From the NCBI RefSeq assembly GCF_014193655.1, contig NZ_JACHZQ010000001.1, positions 1,426,001 to 1,490,000 of the forward strand: a stretch of 64,000 bases of DNA, read 5' to 3'. The translations under genes were made by a program, and so were the position numbers. The DNA comes from Rhizobium sp. BK313 (lineage in GTDB: Bacteria; Pseudomonadota; Alphaproteobacteria; Rhizobiales; Rhizobiaceae). The notes beneath the pieces are model-generated. The model saw nothing but the letters and a program-made list of their open reading frames with translations, was not told the DNA's origin and ran no database searches. Shown in pieces: positions 29,281-39,212 of the stretch. Within the stretch, counting starts at the first letter, position 1. Each line of letters begins with the position of its first letter.

Positions 29281-30156
29281 ATGACCCGAAACTTTGATGT
29301 CGCCCTCATTAGGACTTTTGCCGCCGTTGCCGATCACGGCAGCATGACGGTTGCCGCCAATATTCTGCACATGACGCAGAGCGCCGTCAGCCAGCAGATC
29401 AAGCGGCTGGAGGATATGCTCGGCTGTGCCCTGTTCGAACGGGAGAAACGCGGATTGCGGCTCACGGACGCGGGTGAGCGAATGCTTGGCAATGCCCGCC
29501 GGCTGCTGATCCTCAATGATGATATTTTGGCCGACATGACGGAAAGTGTCGTCGAAGGCAGTGTGCGGCTTGGCGTGCCCCATGATCTTGTCGGGACGAT
29601 TCTGGCACCGGTTCTCAAATCCTATGTCGAGCGTCATCCGCAGGTAGAGATTTCACTAGTCTGCGGCTCATCGCCCGAGCTGATGCAGGCGCTCGACAAC
29701 GGTGTGATCGATCTCGGCGTCATCGAGGAGCCGCTCGGCACATCCAAGGGCGAATGCCTGACCATCGACCGGCTGGTTTGGGTGGGTGCAAAAGCGGGCA
29801 GCGCGCACCGAAAGAACCCGCTGCCGATTTCGATGGTGGCCGATACCTGCGCCTTCCGGCCATCGGTCTTCGCAGCGCTGCGCGACGATGGGCGACGCTG
29901 GCGCACCATATTTGAGAACGGCAATATCGAGGCGACAACGGCCACAGTTCGCACCGACCTTGCGATCACTGCCTGGCTCGCCTCCACTGTCCCCGCCGAC
30001 CTCGATATTCTCGGCGCGAGCGAAGGCCTGCCGGACTTGCCGATCTTTTCCGTCAACCTCTATTTATCCAAAAGCGAAGCGACGCCACCTGCAACCGAGC
30101 TCGCCCGCCATATCCGCGAAGGGCTGATGCGGCCGCGACAGATGGCAGCCGCTTGA
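29281..30156 (+). CDS. LysR-type transcriptional regulator
   Basis: The product is 291 aa from the ATG at 29281. The N-terminal winged HTH reads LIRTFAAVADHGSMTVAANI, LHMTQSAVSQQIKRLEDMLG and LFEREKRGLRLTDAGE. Residues about 90-290 are the periplasmic-binding-like effector domain. It is divergent from the LysE exporter and probably controls it in response to the exported compound, as ArgP/LysG do in other bacteria. The 3' end is followed after 28 bases by the convergent citrate-synthase-like gene. Confidence 0.88.
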   Translation: MTRNFDVALIRTFAAVADHGSMTVAANILHMTQSAVSQQIKRLEDMLGCALFEREKRGLRLTDAGERMLGNARRLLILNDDILADMTESVVEGSVRLGVPHDLVGTILAPVLKSYVERHPQVEISLVCGSSPELMQALDNGVIDLGVIEEPLGTSKGECLTIDRLVWVGAKAGSAHRKNPLPISMVADTCAFRPSVFAALRDDGRRWRTIFENGNIEATTATVRTDLAITAWLASTVPADLDILGASEGLPDLPIFSVNLYLSKSEATPPATELARHIREGLMRPRQMAAA

Positions 30157-30184
30157 GGATCCATTCGACTGGTAGCCGCTTTTA

Positions 30185-31273
30185 CTATGCAGCCTTCGGC
30201 AAAGGTCCGACGTAACGCGACTGCGGACGGATCAGGCGGCCGTCGAGCATCTGCTCGCGTGCATGAGCAATCCAGCCCACGGTGCGGCCGATCGCAAAGA
30301 CGCCAGTGAAAGCGTTACGCGGGAAACCAAGGGCATCGAGCAGCAGGGCGGTATAATACTCGACATTGGTTTCCAGCGGACGGTCAGGCTTGCGTTCCTT
30401 CAAGAGCACCAGCGCCGCGGCCTCGATCGATTCGGCGAGCGCAATGCGGCCGGCATCCGCCTGACCACTCGCAAAGATCGGCCGTAGCGCCGTCTTCAGG
30501 GCATCGGCACGAGGATCACGAACGCGGTAGATGCGGTGGCCGAAACCCATCAGCCGTTCGCCGTGGTCGAGTGCCTGCGACAGCCATGCGCGAGCATTGG
30601 CCGGCTCGCCCACCGCATCCAGCATATCGAGCACCGGGCCGGGCGCGCCGCCATGCAGCGGCCCCTTGAGAGCGCTGATCGCAGCCAACACTGACGATGT
30701 CAGGCCGGCATGGGTCGAGGCGATGACGCGAGAGGCGAAAGTGGAGGCGTTCAGCCCGTGATCTGAGATCGTCACCAGATAGGCGTCAAGACCGGCTGTC
30801 TGCTGCGGCGTTGGGCGCTTGCCTGTCAGCATGCGCAGGATGTCGGCGGATTGCGACAGGGAGGCGTCCGGCTTGATCGGCTTTTCACCTTTCTGGAGGC
30901 GCAGTACGGCAGGCAGAAAGACGGCTGGCGCAGCCATCAGGCGGATGGCGGTGGCAAAATCCTCGCCATCTTCGATACGAGCCAGCAGCGCCCGCATGGC
31001 TTCCACCGGCGGCAGAGCCAGCAAGACCGCATCGGCCGCTTTGACATGCGCAAACAGCTCTACGCGCGCGGCACCCAGTTGCGTCCTGATGCTTGCGGCA
31101 TCGGCATGTTCCTCGAACAGGCCGTCCAGCAGCAGCGCGGCGACATCTTCAAAGCGGCTGGTCGCGACCAGATCGTCCAGCGACACACCGCGAATGATCA
31201 GCCGGCCGGCGGCACCATCCACGTCGGACAGCTTGGTTTCGGCAGCAATGATATCTTCGAGACCACTTTTCAT
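30185..31273 (-). CDS. citrate/2-methylcitrate synthase family enzyme
   Basis: The product is 362 aa from ATG at 31273, with AAGGAG 7 bases upstream; a GTG one codon earlier is also in frame. The catalytic His residues are in LKGPLHGGAPGPVLDML and MGFGHRIYRVRDPRADALK. The third catalytic position, Asp in most citrate synthases (NVDFY), reads Glu here: ETNVEYYTALLLDALGFP. The C-terminus has FAIGRTVGWIAHAREQMLDG and the CoA/citrate-binding RLIRPQSRYVGP. It condenses acetyl-CoA or propionyl-CoA with oxaloacetate; substrate choice cannot be read here. It is not the main TCA gltA type (no N-terminal NADH-binding domain). It is divergent from a second, HTH-bearing homologue. Confidence 0.85.
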   Translation of the reverse strand: MKSGLEDIIAAETKLSDVDGAAGRLIIRGVSLDDLVATSRFEDVAALLLDGLFEEHADAASIRTQLGAARVELFAHVKAADAVLLALPPVEAMRALLARIEDGEDFATAIRLMAAPAVFLPAVLRLQKGEKPIKPDASLSQSADILRMLTGKRPTPQQTAGLDAYLVTISDHGLNASTFASRVIASTHAGLTSSVLAAISALKGPLHGGAPGPVLDMLDAVGEPANARAWLSQALDHGERLMGFGHRIYRVRDPRADALKTALRPIFASGQADAGRIALAESIEAAALVLLKERKPDRPLETNVEYYTALLLDALGFPRNAFTGVFAIGRTVGWIAHAREQMLDGRLIRPQSRYVGPLPKAA

Positions 31274-31317
31274 CACTATTCTCCTTTGACTATACGCTTA
31301 GATGAGTCCTATTTTCA

Positions 31318-31338
31318 TTGACGTCAATCTTGACGTAA
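31318..31338. promoter_or_regulatory. TTGACGT direct repeat/palindrome in divergent citrate synthase promoter
   Basis: The 84-base space between the two coding starts contains the perfect palindrome TTGACGTCAA (31318-31327) and a second TTGACGTAA (31330-31338), phased 12 bases apart. The second copy lies 20 bases before the start of the HTH-bearing gene. It could be an operator for that protein or another regulator. Function inferred from position only. Confidence 0.45.
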
Positions 31339-31357
31339 TTGATCAATATGAGGAACC

Positions 31358-32488
31358 ATGAGTTGGCTGACGGCGGAGCAGGCGCTTGACCTGCTGGGCA
31401 CCAAATCACAGACGCTTTACGCCAATGTCAGTCGCGGCCGCATCCGTGCGAAGCCCGATCCGGCTGATACGCGGCGGAGCCTTTACTTCACCGACGACGT
31501 CAAGCGGTTAGCGGCGAGGCACGCAGGACGCCGAAAAACCGAGGTCGTGGCGGCCGACGCCATCCAATGGGGCGATCCTGTGCTGCCGTCGGCGTTATCG
31601 ACGGTCTCGGAAGGACGATTGTTTTATCGCGGACAGAATGCGGCTGATCTTGCCGAACACGCGACGTTGGAGGAGATCGCGCTACTCCTGTGGGACATGA
31701 AGCGGCCGCTGCGGTTGGAAGGGCAGGGCAATCAAAGGCCGCCCGCGATAACTGCGGTCTTTTCAGCCTTGGCCGAGCGCGCCACAACCGACCTGCCATC
31801 GCTTGGACGATCGCTGACGGCGCTGCAAACCGAAGCGGAAAGCGTATTCGGCACGGTTGCCTGTGCGCTGGCGCCTGGTCTGCCTCATTTGCCGCTACAT
31901 CAGCGCCTCGCCGGGGCGTGGAACCGGCCGGACGCCGGCGAACTCATTCGCCGCTCTCTCGTGCTCTTCGCCGATCACGAGCTCAACGCCTCGACCTTCA
32001 CGGCGCGGATCACTGCCTCCGCTGGTGCGACGCTGTCAGCAGCAGCGCTCTCCGGCCTGTCGACACTGACCGGACCGCTGCATGGCGGCGCATGGCAAAG
32101 TGTGCGCTCACTGATTGCCCGTGCCGCAGCGATCGGCGCAGAGGAGGCGGTACGGAGTTATCTTGCCGAGGGACGGCCACTGCCAGCGGTCGGGCACCCG
32201 CTCTATCCGGACGGCGATGCGCGCGCCCGGGCGCTGCTTGCCTGCTTTACGCTGCCGCCCCTGTTCGCGGAGGTTCGAAACGTGGCCGAAGAGCTGGTTG
32301 GAGAACGCGTCAACGTTGATTTTGCCCTGACGGCAATGACATCCGCCTATCATCTGCCGCACGACGCGCCGCTGATCATCTTCGCACTGGCCCGCACGGT
32401 CGGGTGGTTGGCGCATGCCATGGAGCAATCGACAAGCGGTCGCCTCATCCGGCCGCGCGCACGCTACGTCGGCCCACCCGTGGAGTGA
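31358..32488 (+). CDS. citrate-synthase-family protein with N-terminal helix-turn-helix
   Basis: The product is 376 aa with GAGGAA 5 bases before ATG. Residues 1-55 look like a MerR/excisionase-type winged HTH: SWLTAEQALDLLGTKSQTLY, ANVSRGRIRAKPD, DTRRSLYFTDDVKRLAAR. Residues about 70-376 are a citrate synthase fold with both catalytic His sites (LTGPLHGGAWQS and AVGHPLYPDGDARARAL) and the Asp site (NVDFALTAMTSAYHLP), ending in RLIRPRARYVGPP. A protein with both parts could sense citrate-type metabolites and bind DNA, or the HTH may serve only in dimerisation. It is divergent from the shorter homologue. Confidence 0.88.
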   Translation: MSWLTAEQALDLLGTKSQTLYANVSRGRIRAKPDPADTRRSLYFTDDVKRLAARHAGRRKTEVVAADAIQWGDPVLPSALSTVSEGRLFYRGQNAADLAEHATLEEIALLLWDMKRPLRLEGQGNQRPPAITAVFSALAERATTDLPSLGRSLTALQTEAESVFGTVACALAPGLPHLPLHQRLAGAWNRPDAGELIRRSLVLFADHELNASTFTARITASAGATLSAAALSGLSTLTGPLHGGAWQSVRSLIARAAAIGAEEAVRSYLAEGRPLPAVGHPLYPDGDARARALLACFTLPPLFAEVRNVAEELVGERVNVDFALTAMTSAYHLPHDAPLIIFALARTVGWLAHAMEQSTSGRLIRPRARYVGPPVE

Positions 32489-32572
32489 CCAGCGGGTGCC
32501 CATGTCCGACAAGTTTGACTTTATCGCTAACTTCCGGGGAGCAAATCCGGGGCAACTGCTTCGCGGATAGAT

Positions 32573-32943
32573 TTAACTCACTGCCGAGCGACAAACGGCT
32601 TCAATGTTGTGCCCGTCTGGATCAAGAACAAATGCGCCGTAGTAGTCGGGGTGATAGTGGGATCGTATGCCTGGAGGTCCATTATCCAGCCCGCCTGCCG
32701 CCAGCGCCGCTTCATAGAACTGATCGACGATAGCCCTGCTTTGAGCCGTGAAAGCAACGTGGACGCCTGTTTGCGGCGCGTCTCGATGTCCGATCCAGAA
32801 GAAGGCTTTCGGCCTGTCCCGTATCCCGCAAAAATCGCTCCCTCAGCGTACAAGCGTTCGATACCAAGGGGGAGCAAGGCCGCATCGTAGAAGGTCTTCG
32901 ACCGCTCCACATCGCTGACACCGATTGTGACATGATCTAGCAT
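32573..32943 (-). pseudogene. VOC/glyoxalase family protein, one-base frameshift
   Basis: From the ATG at 32943 the frame reads MLDHVTIGVSDVERSKTFYD, then AEGAIFAGYG. In the next frame the same gene continues DRPKAFFWIGHRDAPQTGVH, FTAQSRAIVDQFYEAALAAG, HYHPDYYGAFVLDPDGHNIE and ends VCRSAVS with TAA at 32573-32575. A single missing base in GGATACGGGACAGGCC near 32820 explains the break. The two halves together form a complete glyoxalase/bleomycin-resistance-type domain of about 123 residues. Could be a sequencing error or a very recent mutation. Confidence 0.8.
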
Positions 32944-32977
32944 ATCCACTCCACAGCTTACCGGCACGAATGCCTTA

Positions 32978-33979
32978 TCAACGTTGTCCCACAGGACCGG
33001 CACCCCGACGCGACAGCTCCGCCCAACCGATGGTCAGTTTGCGATTGCCAATGAGCCAAATCGTGGCGAGCGCGATCAGCCCCACGGCGACATTGGCGGC
33101 GATGAAGAGGATCGGCGCAATTTGCGCGACTGGGCCGGTGTCGCCGCGTTCGATCAGACGTAAGGGGGCGGTCGCCAGCGCCGTCGCGCCGAAGGTGAAG
33201 GCCCAGTATGCCGGGCTGAAAGCCTCCTTGGTGATCCACGGCAGCAGACGCAGCATGACTAGGGCTTGCAGGATGCCGTAGCCGATCATGGCATGCACGA
33301 AAAGGTCTGGTGGTCCGGACATGACGCTGATATAGGCGACCGAGCCGACGGCCGGCGGGGCAAGTTGGACGCCGAGCGTCGGGCGCAGCGGCGGCGACAA
33401 TGCTGGCGCCGTCAAAAGCCTATGCAGGAGGGCGGATTCGATCGCGAGCCAGGCAAAGAATCCGGCGCCGAAGAAGAGTTGGCCCCAATCGGGAAAACCA
33501 AGGGCGGCTGCGACGATGGCGGTTACGAAACTACCGGCCACACTTGGCAGATAAAGCACGGCGGTCGTGGCGGTGACATCCCGCTCGCCCTGCCAGAGAC
33601 CGCCGGTTCTCCAGACTGAGAAGGCCAGCGTATAGATGGCTCCAAGGATGAACAGGGTTTCAGCGCCGATGCGAGAATAGGGCAGCAAACCGCCAGCCAC
33701 CAGCATGGTGGCGACGCCGACGAGGCCAATGAAACAGCACTGCACCGGATGGGCCACTTCCTTCAACGCCTCTTCACGAGCCACGGCCCATTTCAGCACG
33801 TAAAGCACAATCAGCGTTGCCCATACAGCGATCGAGACAAATGTGATCGTCTCACCTATTGCCGCAGGCAGTTGCCAGACGCGCGTCGCCGCGCGCCAGG
33901 CATTGCCGAGACCGGAGAGGCCGAGCACCATACCAAAGAATGCAGCCGGAACGAGCGGCAGTTTCAGGGGAGTGGCCAT
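32978..33979 (-). CDS. tehA: TehA/SLAC1-family transporter
   Basis: The product is 333 aa with about ten membrane helices. The start block KLPLVPAAFFGMVLGLSGLG-NAWRAA is the hallmark of TehA proteins, followed by hydrophobic segments and the conserved central Phe-rich helix pairs (GAGFFAWLAIESALLHRLL, FSPAYWAFTFGATALATAPL). TehA relatives are trimeric anion channels of the SLAC1 fold; the name comes from tellurite resistance on overexpression in E. coli. Natural substrate is uncertain. No tehB methyltransferase is next to it. It ends 35 bases past the frameshifted VOC gene start. Confidence 0.88.
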   Translation of the reverse strand: MATPLKLPLVPAAFFGMVLGLSGLGNAWRAATRVWQLPAAIGETITFVSIAVWATLIVLYVLKWAVAREEALKEVAHPVQCCFIGLVGVATMLVAGGLLPYSRIGAETLFILGAIYTLAFSVWRTGGLWQGERDVTATTAVLYLPSVAGSFVTAIVAAALGFPDWGQLFFGAGFFAWLAIESALLHRLLTAPALSPPLRPTLGVQLAPPAVGSVAYISVMSGPPDLFVHAMIGYGILQALVMLRLLPWITKEAFSPAYWAFTFGATALATAPLRLIERGDTGPVAQIAPILFIAANVAVGLIALATIWLIGNRKLTIGWAELSRRGAGPVGQR

Positions 33980-34003
33980 GGTGCCTCCTTTGGCGATGCG
34001 ACT

Positions 34004-34215
34004 TTAGACGCCTTCATAGACGAGCTGTGTGAAGAAACGCGGATCGATGACGAACTTACCCCATTTCGCATCGAATTTCGCGGATGGCTTTGCAATGGCG
34101 ATTTCGTCGAGCGAATGAGCCTTCTTTAGTCTCGCGACATTGTCGCGTACACTCCACGGAAAAGCCTCCCCGAACGTCCGGGCGGAATTATGCGCGCTCG
34201 GTCGATGACAATGGA
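34004..34215 (-). pseudogene. C-terminal remnant of an MBL-fold hydrolase
   Basis: A minus-strand frame reads ARTFGEAFPWSVRDNVARLK, KKAHSLDEIAIAKPSAKFDA and KWGKFVIDPRFFTQLVYEGV with TAA at 34004-34006. This looks like the end of metallo-beta-lactamase-fold proteins of the SoxH/quinoprotein-relay type ('sl.ev.aakptadyDa.wG......f...vY'). The metal-binding N-terminal three quarters are gone. The fragment ends exactly where a 17-base tandem duplication begins, so the deletion may have been caused by a transposable element. Confidence 0.5.
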
Positions 34216-34246
34216 CCGTTGAATTTTGAGGACCGTTGAATTTTGA
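34213..34246. repeat. perfect 17-base tandem duplication
   Basis: GGACCGTTGAATTTTGA occurs twice without gap (34213-34229 and 34230-34246), followed by TAGCC. Short tandem repeats of this kind occur at ends of some IS21-type elements. Here no transposase gene remains next to it. Confidence 0.8.
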
Positions 34247-34524
34247 TAGCCTTGTTGAAATAGCCGTTTCTGTTCAAGCCGGCGAAGTACGATTCACGCT
34301 ATCAAGACGGTGTAGATATCCGGCTCACTAGACAACCGCGGAGACGCGGTCGCAGGACGAAGGCAAGAGCAGCTACGGGCAATGTCACAGATGCGTGAGT
34401 TCGGCATTTTCTGCCTGATCCTGCGCGCCTGCATAGCTCGCCCGTCATTTGTTCATTGGCAAATGCTGCGAAATGTCTTTATGGAATTTTCAAAACGATT
34501 AAAACCCTCCTAGGAGAATGACAC

Positions 34525-35550
34525 ATGCAAATCGGAATGGTTGGCCTCGGCCGCATGGGCAGCAACATGGTGCAGCGCCTAATGAAGGACGGCCACAGCG
34601 CCGTCGTTTTCGACGCGCGTCCGGAAAGCATCTCGGCGCTTGAACAGCTCGGCGCCACCGGTAGCACGTCGCTCGAAGATTTCGTATCGAAGCTCTCCCG
34701 TCCCCGTGCCGTCTGGTTGATGCTGCCGGCCGCAATTGTCGACAAGGAGCTGGCCAAGATCGTTCCGCTGCTCGAAGACGGCGATATCGTCATCGACGGC
34801 GGCAACTCCTACTATCATGACGACATCCGCCGCGCCGAAGAACTGAAGCCGAAGGGCATTCACTATGTCGACGTCGGCACCAGCGGTGGCGTCTTCGGCC
34901 TGCAGCGCGGCTATTGCCTGATGATCGGCGGCGAAAAGGCCACGGTTCAGCACCTGTCGCCGATCTTCGCAACGCTCGCACCGGGCGTCGGCGACGTCGC
35001 TCCGTCGAAAATGCGCTCCGAAGCGGCTTCGAGCGTCAGCACCGCCGAGCAGGGCTATTTGCATTGCGGCCCGTCCGGTGCCGGCCACTTCGTCAAGATG
35101 GTCCATAACGGCATCGAATATGGCCTGATGGCCGCTTACGCCGAAGGCTTCAACGTGCTGCGTCATGCCAATATCGGCCTGCAGACCACCGAAGCCGACG
35201 CCGAAACCGCGCCGCTGTCGCATCCGCAATATTATCAATACAACCTCGACATCGCCGAAATCAGCGAAGTCTGGCGCCGTGGCAGCGTTATCACCTCCTG
35301 GCTGCTCGACCTTACCGCCGATGCACTGCATGGCGACGCCGCCCTGTCCCAATATGCCGGCCGCGTTTCGGATTCCGGCGAGGGTCGCTGGACCATTTCG
35401 GCTGCGATCGACGAAGGCGTCCCGACACCGGTTCTCAGCGCCGCCCTCTACGGCCGCTTCGCCTCGCGCGGCAATGACGATTACGCCAACAAGGTTCTGT
35501 CGGCCATGCGCGCAGGCTTCGGCGGCCACCACGAGAAGCCGGTCAAGTAA
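34525..35550 (+). CDS. gnd: 6-phosphogluconate dehydrogenase, NAD-type (YqeC/GndA-like)
   Basis: The product is 341 aa, the short form; the NADP-dependent enteric Gnd is about 470. It decarboxylates 6-phosphogluconate to ribulose 5-phosphate. The Rossmann start is MQIGMVGLGRMGSNMVQRLM, followed by VIDGGNSYYHDD, YVDVGTSGGVFGLQRGYCLM (substrate loop) and CGPSGAGHFVKMVHNGIEYG with the catalytic Lys and Asn. The absence of the Arg/Thr pair after the second strand (DARPES instead) fits NAD preference. AGGAG precedes the start by 9 bases. A bidirectional terminator follows and separates it from moeA. Confidence 0.93.
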   Translation: MQIGMVGLGRMGSNMVQRLMKDGHSAVVFDARPESISALEQLGATGSTSLEDFVSKLSRPRAVWLMLPAAIVDKELAKIVPLLEDGDIVIDGGNSYYHDDIRRAEELKPKGIHYVDVGTSGGVFGLQRGYCLMIGGEKATVQHLSPIFATLAPGVGDVAPSKMRSEAASSVSTAEQGYLHCGPSGAGHFVKMVHNGIEYGLMAAYAEGFNVLRHANIGLQTTEADAETAPLSHPQYYQYNLDIAEISEVWRRGSVITSWLLDLTADALHGDAALSQYAGRVSDSGEGRWTISAAIDEGVPTPVLSAALYGRFASRGNDDYANKVLSAMRAGFGGHHEKPVK

Positions 35551-35575
35551 TCCCGATTTAGATTTGATGAAATTG

Positions 35576-35608
35576 ATGCCGGGCGGGTCAAACTGCCCGG
35601 CATTTTCA
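35576..35608. terminator. bidirectional terminator between gnd and moeA
   Basis: ATGCCGGGC at 35576-35584 pairs with GCCCGGCAT at 35595-35603 over a 10-base loop; TTTTC follows on the plus strand. It sits between two convergent genes and would serve gnd best. Confidence 0.85.
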
Positions 35609-35616
35609 TATCCGGC

Positions 35617-36843
35617 TTAGCCAAGCAGCTCCGGACGCAACAACAGGACGGTGCAAAAGGAGCCTGCAGCAAGGTCGGGCGCTCGCGCCGGGCGGATGAT
35701 GAGGCAATCCGAGCGGGAAAAGACCTTCATCATCGAAGAATCCTGCTTGGAAAAGGGCTCGGCGAGCCAGCCGCCATCTGCGGATTTCGTCAGCGTTGCG
35801 CGGACATAGTCCTGGCGCTGATCATTGGCGGCGAGCATTACTGCGGTGCGCGCGACGGTTTCACGCCTCACAGGTGGCAGCGAGGCGAGCTTGCGGATCA
35901 GCGGCTCCAGGAACAAAAGGCCACAGACGAGACTGGAGACCGGGTTGCCGGGCAAACCGAGGACATGGGTTTCGCCGAGGCTGCCGACCATCAGAGGCTT
36001 GCCAGGACGCATGGCGATACGCCAGAAATCGAGCTGCATACCGGCTGCGACCATGGTCGCCTGCACCAGATCATGATCGCCGACCGATGCGCCGCCGAGT
36101 GTCACGATAACATCAGCTTTCGCGACCTGTGCCCGGCCAATTGCGGCGGTGATTTCCGACTTGTCGTCAGGGACGATGCCGAGGTCGAGCACATGAGCGC
36201 CGGCGCTGCGAGCGAGAGCCGCAATGCCGAATGTGTTTGACGCGACGATCTGAGAGGTACCGGGCTCGCTGCCGGGCGTCACCAGCTCGTCACCCGTCGC
36301 CAGGATCGCCACCAGCGGACGGCGGTAAACATCGAGTGTCGGATGATTCATCGCGGCGGCAACTGTCAGCCGCGAAAAATCCATCACCATGCCCGCCGGG
36401 AGCACCACTTCCCCTTCGGCGAAGTCCTGGCCGCGCGGGCGTATATGTTGCCCCTCGCGCAGAGGATAGGTGGTGCGGATGCGACCGTCGTCGAGCCGTT
36501 CGGCATCTTCCTGCAGCAGCACGCAATCGGCACCGGCAGGAACCGGCGCGCCGGTGAAAATGCGCACGGCCTCGCCTTTGCCGACCGTACCTTCGTAAGC
36601 GCGGCCCGCGGCGGAAACACCGATCACGGTCAGCAGCGCGCCGGACTCGGCGGCGTCATCGAAACGGAGAGCATAGCCATCCATCGCCGAGGCGTTGAAG
36701 GGCGGCTGCGTCAGGCGCGCGGTCAGATCCTTGGCTAGAACCCGGCCTTCGGCCATATCGAGGGTAACACTTTCGACGCGATAGAGCGGCGTTGCGCTAT
36801 TCAACAGACGCTCTTGAGCATCAGCAACGGGTAAAAGGCTCAT
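35617..36843 (-). CDS. moeA: molybdopterin molybdenumtransferase
   Basis: The product is 408 aa. MoeA inserts molybdate into adenylylated molybdopterin in the cytosol. Motifs: PPFNASAMDGYALRFDDAAE, IFTGAPVPAGADCVLLQEDA, VAILATGDELVTPGSEPGTS, VTLGGASVGDHDLVQATMVA and VLGLPGNPVSSLVCGLLFLE. The stop of moaC is 3 bases upstream of its start, so it is the last gene of the ppiD-trpD-trpC-moaC-moeA operon. Confidence 0.95.
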   Translation of the reverse strand: MSLLPVADAQERLLNSATPLYRVESVTLDMAEGRVLAKDLTARLTQPPFNASAMDGYALRFDDAAESGALLTVIGVSAAGRAYEGTVGKGEAVRIFTGAPVPAGADCVLLQEDAERLDDGRIRTTYPLREGQHIRPRGQDFAEGEVVLPAGMVMDFSRLTVAAAMNHPTLDVYRRPLVAILATGDELVTPGSEPGTSQIVASNTFGIAALARSAGAHVLDLGIVPDDKSEITAAIGRAQVAKADVIVTLGGASVGDHDLVQATMVAAGMQLDFWRIAMRPGKPLMVGSLGETHVLGLPGNPVSSLVCGLLFLEPLIRKLASLPPVRRETVARTAVMLAANDQRQDYVRATLTKSADGGWLAEPFSKQDSSMMKVFSRSDCLIIRPARAPDLAAGSFCTVLLLRPELLG

Positions 36844-36846
36844 CTG

Positions 36847-37341
36847 TCAGGCCTCCGGGTGACGGAAATCGCCGGATTTGCCGCCGGATTTCTCCAATAG
36901 CCTGATACTGCCGATTTCCATCGTCCGGTCGGCGGCCTTGGCCATGTCATAGATCGTCAGGCACGCGACGGAGACTGCCGTCAGCGCCTCCATCTCGACG
37001 CCGGTGCGACCGGTGAGTTTTGCGGTGGCGATCACGCGCAGGCCGGGCAGGGCTGTGTCTTCGGCGATGTCGACCGTGACCTTGGTCAGCATCAACGGAT
37101 GGCAAAGCGGGATAAGGTTGGCTGTTTGCTTGGCAGCCATGATGCCGGCGAGCCGGGCCGTGCCGATGACATCGCCTTTCTTGGCATTTCCTTCGCGGAT
37201 CAGTGCCAGCGTCTCCGGTTTCATTTTTACATGGCCTTCGGCGGTGGCGATACGGACCGTTTCGGCCTTGTCGCCGACATCGACCATATGCGCCTCGCCG
37301 GAGGCGCCAATATGGGTGAGGCCGGCTTTCTCCGCGCTCAT
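36847..37341 (-). CDS. moaC: cyclic pyranopterin monophosphate synthase
   Basis: The product is 164 aa. MoaC converts the 3',8-cyclo intermediate from MoaA into cPMP, the first molybdopterin precursor. Motifs: [40 protein letters not shown] (LCHPLML follows, with the catalytic His), and [20 protein letters not shown] and [14 protein letters not shown]. Only 1 base separates it from the stop of trpC. moaA is not in the window. Confidence 0.96.
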   Translation of the reverse strand: MSAEKAGLTHIGASGEAHMVDVGDKAETVRIATAEGHVKMKPETLALIREGNAKKGDVIGTARLAGIMAAKQTANLIPLCHPLMLTKVTVDIAEDTALPGLRVIATAKLTGRTGVEMEALTAVSVACLTIYDMAKAADRTMEIGSIRLLEKSGGKSGDFRHPEA

Positions 37342-37342
37342 T

Positions 37343-38170
<828 letters not shown>

Positions 38171-39187
38171 CTATTCTTCGTCGTTGGAGACGGCGATCAG
38201 CTTTTCCAGCGCGGCAGCCGTCGCACCGCTATCGAGCGACTGGGCCGCGAGCTTCATGCCATCATGGAGCGTTTCTACCTTGCCGGCAATCACCAGGGAT
38301 GCCGCCGCGTTGGCGAGCGAGATATCGCGATAGGCGTTCTTCGCACCGCTCAGCACCTCTCTGAGCGCTGCCGCGTTGACGACACCATCGCCGCCCTTGA
38401 GGTCAGCAAGATCGGCGTGCGGGAGACCGAAATCGGCGGGCGTCAGCTCGAAGGTGCGGATCTTGCCATTTTCAAGTGCTGCCACCGAGGTCGTGCCGGT
38501 CGTGGTGATCTCGTCTAGACCATTGCCGTGCACGACCCAGACGCTTTCGGCATTGAGATCCTTCAGCACCTCGGCGAGCGGCACGACCCATTGCGGCGCG
38601 AAGACACCGAGCAGTTGCCGACGCGCGCCGGCCGGGTTCGACAGCGGTCCCAATAGATTGAAGATCGTCCGCGTGCCAAGCTCGACCCGCGAAGGGCCGA
38701 CATGGCGCATCGAGGAATGATGCAATTGCGCGAACATGAAGCCGATGCCGGCTTCGCGGATGCAGCGGGCAATCACTTCTGGGCCGATATCGAGCTTGAT
38801 GCCCAGTACGGACTGCGTATCAGCCGTGCCGGCCTTGGAGCTTTGAGCGCGGTTGCCGTGCTTGGCGACCGGCACACCAGCGCCCGCCACGATGAAGGCG
38901 GCGAGCGTCGAGATATTGTAGGTGCCGACGCCATCGCCGCCGGTGCCGACGATATCGATCGCATCCGCCGGTGCTTCCACGGACAACATCTTGGCGCGCA
39001 TGGTGGTGACCGCGCCGACAATCTCATCGACCGTCTCGCCGCGCACCCGCAGCGCCATCAGGAAGGCGCCAATCTGCGAAGGCGTGGCTTCACCCGACAT
39101 CAAGATCTCGAATGCCTGACGAGCTTCATCCCGCGTCAGCGCCTCGCGGTTGGCGACCTTGGCGAGGAAAGGTTTCAATTCAGCCAT
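38171..39187 (-). CDS. trpD: anthranilate phosphoribosyltransferase
   Basis: The product is 338 aa. It transfers phosphoribose from PRPP to anthranilate. Motifs: [20 protein letters not shown] (PRPP-binding GTGGD), [20 protein letters not shown] (KHGNRxxSS), [20 protein letters not shown] and [20 protein letters not shown]. It stands 25 bases after the PpiD-like gene in the same operon. Confidence 0.97.
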   Translation of the reverse strand: MAELKPFLAKVANREALTRDEARQAFEILMSGEATPSQIGAFLMALRVRGETVDEIVGAVTTMRAKMLSVEAPADAIDIVGTGGDGVGTYNISTLAAFIVAGAGVPVAKHGNRAQSSKAGTADTQSVLGIKLDIGPEVIARCIREAGIGFMFAQLHHSSMRHVGPSRVELGTRTIFNLLGPLSNPAGARRQLLGVFAPQWVVPLAEVLKDLNAESVWVVHGNGLDEITTTGTTSVAALENGKIRTFELTPADFGLPHADLADLKGGDGVVNAAALREVLSGAKNAYRDISLANAAASLVIAGKVETLHDGMKLAAQSLDSGATAAALEKLIAVSNDEE

Positions 39188-39212
39188 CGGCTATCGATCC
39201 TCCCGATCGGGC

